This document shows positions 5,339 to 5,915 of a DNA stretch of 5,915 bases, piece by piece. Both the position numbers and the translations under genes were made by a program. The DNA comes from Deltaproteobacteria bacterium. Its GTDB lineage: Bacteria; Desulfobacterota; Desulfobacteria; Desulfobacterales; JAFDCJ01. Within the stretch, counting starts at the first letter, position 1. Every line of letters starts with the position of its first letter. Location: positions 1 to 5,915 of the forward strand of contig JAJRVC010000138.1 of NCBI GenBank assembly GCA_024277475.1, given 5' to 3'. The notes below the pieces were generated by a model. It saw only the letters and a list, made by a program, of their open reading frames with translations, made no database searches and was not told the origin of the DNA.

Positions 5339-5915
5339 GTGCAAAACGAATTCTTTTTCTTCATGCAATTTTTAATCACCGGACTGTCCATGGGTTCCAT
5401 CTATGCGCTGGTAGCGCTAGGTTTTGTCCTGATTTATAAATCCACCTCGATTCTCAATCTGGCCCAGGGCGAGTTTATGATGGTGGGTGCCTATATATGC
5501 CTTTCGATGACGCTGGATTTTGGGCTGAATTTTTATGTGTCATTTATCATTACCATGGGTTTTTCGGTATTACTGGGTCTGGTGGTCGAGCGACTGGTGC
5601 TCAGACCCCTGATCGGGGAGCCGATCATATCCATTATCATGGTAACCCTGGGTTTGACATACATCTTGCGGGGTGTGGTCATCATGCTGTGGGGCAATGA
5701 TATTAGACAGTTTAACATTTTCCCCGAAGAACCGCTCGATTTCTGGGGTGTGAAGATTACCTACCTGTATCTGTGGAGCATGGGAATTTCGGTTGTGCTG
5801 CTTTCTTTTTTTGCGGTATTTTTTAAATATGCCCGTACCGGCATATTTATGCGGGCCGTGGCAGACCACCAGACGGCGGCCCAGAGTATGGGAATATCGG
5901 TGAAGAGAGTATTTG
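5339..5915 (+). CDS. livH: LivH-type ABC permease, 3' end cut by window
   Basis: This is the first 192 residues of an inner-membrane permease of the branched-chain amino acid (HAAT) ABC family; about 290 residues would be normal, so roughly a third is missing beyond the window. It opens with a hydrophobic segment and the family phrase GLSMGSIYALVALGFVLIYK (15-34), then LNLAQGEFMMVGAY (39-52). Hydrophobic segments follow at about 66-82, 95-117 and 143-162. The cytoplasmic coupling loop YARTGIFMRAVADHQTAAQS (164-183), followed by MGI (184-186), is the EAA-like region that contacts the ATPase. The GTG start is set by GGAGGG six bases upstream and directly follows the ligase stop codon. It pairs with LivG; livM, livF and a periplasmic binding protein gene would be expected further right. 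The frame is open to the last base. Confidence 0.93.
   Translation, partial: MQNEFFFFMQFLITGLSMGSIYALVALGFVLIYKSTSILNLAQGEFMMVGAYICLSMTLDFGLNFYVSFIITMGFSVLLGLVVERLVLRPLIGEPIISIIMVTLGLTYILRGVVIMLWGNDIRQFNIFPEEPLDFWGVKITYLYLWSMGISVVLLSFFAVFFKYARTGIFMRAVADHQTAAQSMGISVKRVF

Noticed and set aside
5497..5700. 67-codon plus-strand ORF near the right edge
   Set aside because: It is out of frame with LivH, whose frame is open from 5339 to the window end and shows clear permease motifs.

Overview
The window looks like a chromosomal piece of a strictly anaerobic, selenocysteine-using bacterium. A sulfate-reducing or related Desulfobacterota member is the best guess. This is inferred from a PrdB-like selenoprotein, a LivG/acyl-CoA ligase/LivH gene order I associate with that group, moderate GC, and AT-rich intergenic spacers filled with small degenerate repeats. 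No rRNA or marker gene is present to prove the taxonomy.

Left part (1-2235): genes read on the minus strand. Positions 1-195 carry no gene. They hold a small repeat-like stretch and a good rho-independent terminator pointing right, which probably ends a gene lying off the left edge. An alpha/beta hydrolase with a complete Ser-Asp-His triad follows (196-1017, minus). Upstream of it lies the key gene (1123-1896, minus). It looks like two short ORFs split by a TGA, but it is one 257-residue selenoprotein of the glycine/sarcosine/betaine/D-proline reductase selenoprotein B family. The in-frame TGA at 1414-1416 falls in a U-x-x-C redox motif, and a bacterial SECIS-type hairpin sits just downstream of it. 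No pyruvoyl partner (PrdA/GrdE type) is visible, so the substrate is open. Positions 1900-2235 hold a 9-bp tandem repeat in a larger imperfect palindrome, plus a doubtful 71-codon ORF.

Right part (2236-5915): a plus-strand operon begins at a near-consensus sigma70 promoter (TTGACA-N17-TATATA, 2264-2292). It encodes a LivG-type ABC ATPase, a 667-residue AMP-forming acyl-CoA ligase and a LivH-type permease, cut by the window end. A 16-codon ORF sits between promoter and livG and ends directly against the livG TTG start. A roughly 137-bp element with imperfect terminal inverted repeats separates livG from the ligase. The ligase stop codon touches the GTG start of the permease, so those two are almost certainly co-translated.

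How the genes work together: the ABC components would import a branched-chain amino acid or another carboxylic acid. The ligase could trap or activate an imported acid, or a product of it, as its CoA thioester. This last step is inference from context. The selenoprotein and hydrolase show no clear metabolic link to the transporter operon.
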